Shown here piece by piece: positions 5,171-5,459 of a DNA stretch of 5,459 bases (its first letter is position 1; each line of letters begins with the position of its first letter). A program made the translations under genes and the position numbers. This stretch comes from Belnapia sp. Lineage in GTDB: Bacteria > Pseudomonadota > Alphaproteobacteria > Acetobacterales > Acetobacteraceae. The notes below the pieces were generated by a model. That model ran no database searches, had not been told where the DNA came from, and saw only the letters and a list, made by a program, of their open reading frames with translations. The DNA lies in assembly GCA_028291445.1 (NCBI GenBank), contig JAQGIA010000523.1, forward strand, positions 1 to 5,459, given 5' to 3'.

Positions 5171-5459
5171 ATGGCCTTCAGCCTGCCCGCGCTGCCTTAC
5201 GACACCAGCGCGCTCGCCGCCCAGGGCATGTGCCAGGAGACGCTCGAACTCCATCACGGCAAGCACCACAACGCCTATGTCACCGCGCTGAACGGCCTGG
5301 TCGAGAGCAAGGGCCTTGCCGGCAAGTCGCTGGAGACCATCGTGGCCGAGGCCGGCAAGGCCGGTGCCGATGGCGCCCCGGTGCTCAACCAGGCCGGCCA
5401 GCACTGGAATCACATCCTGTTCTGGCAGGTGATGTCGCCCAAGGGCGGCGGCGACAAGC
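5171..5459 (+). CDS. sodB: Superoxide dismutase, iron type (3' end outside window)
   Basis: N-terminal 96 residues of an Fe/Mn superoxide dismutase, which converts superoxide to hydrogen peroxide and oxygen. It starts MAFSLPALPYDTSAL, close to E. coli SodB (MSFELPALPY). The helix-hairpin domain shows the first metal ligand, His28, in ETLELHHGKHHNAYV, with Tyr36 as the active-site gateway residue. The second ligand, His81, is in AGQHWNHILFW. Gln77 in AGQHWNH sits where iron-type enzymes keep their outer-sphere Gln, which favours Fe over Mn; cambialistic behaviour cannot be excluded. The other two ligands (the DxWEHAYY region) lie beyond the window. No signal peptide is present, so the enzyme is cytosolic. 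The reading frame is intact to the window edge. Confidence 0.95.
   Translation, partial: MAFSLPALPYDTSALAAQGMCQETLELHHGKHHNAYVTALNGLVESKGLAGKSLETIVAEAGKAGADGAPVLNQAGQHWNHILFWQVMSPKGGGDK

Noticed and set aside
5065..5172. N-terminal extension of the synthase-like protein to the ATG at 5172.
   Set aside because: The extra 36 residues have no family similarity and would cover the whole sodB leader. ATG 5064 gives the usual N-terminus.
5018..5413. Minus-strand open frame antisense to sodB.
   Set aside because: sodB on the plus strand is unmistakable, and the antisense product has no recognisable features.

Overview
The window comes from a high-GC, gene-dense alphaproteobacterium, probably an Acetobacteraceae member of the Roseomonas type. 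That placement is inferred from the G/C-rich third codon positions, the short Arg-Arg signal peptides ending in Ala-Gln, and the iron-type superoxide dismutase. Nothing here fixes the genus.

Positions 14-3892 hold four tightly packed plus-strand genes that look like one operon. The first three are homologous periplasmic solute-binding proteins of the PotD/family-1 kind (337, 340 and 338 residues), a clear tandem triplication. The fourth is a PotB-type ABC permease (276 residues). The first binding-protein gene runs into the second through an ATGA overlap, and the second into the third through a TTGA overlap that implies a TTG start. The permease ATG follows the third gene after 2 bases. The ribosome-binding sequence for copies 2 and 3 lies inside the codons for the conserved C-terminal FWN(R/K)EFK of the preceding copy. 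No ATPase and no PotC-like second permease are present; if they are linked, they lie upstream of base 1. The transported substrate cannot be read from the sequence.

Positions 3893-4245 hold a small gene for a 61-residue protein that is 41% proline, with a good ribosome-binding site. It is followed by a strong GC hairpin where it converges on the next gene.

Positions 4246-5064 (minus strand) encode a squalene/phytoene synthase-fold protein that lacks both Asp-rich catalytic motifs. It resembles the NDUFAF6-like branch (complex I assembly) more than a working prenyl synthase. It is divergent from sodB (from 5171, cut by the window end), with a gap of about 100 bases that holds a weak promoter candidate and small inverted repeats.

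No RNA gene, insertion sequence, CRISPR array or prophage feature was seen. The most unusual element is the binding-protein triplication feeding a single visible permease, with translational coupling signals built into the repeat unit. I did not find a convincing wholly new system.
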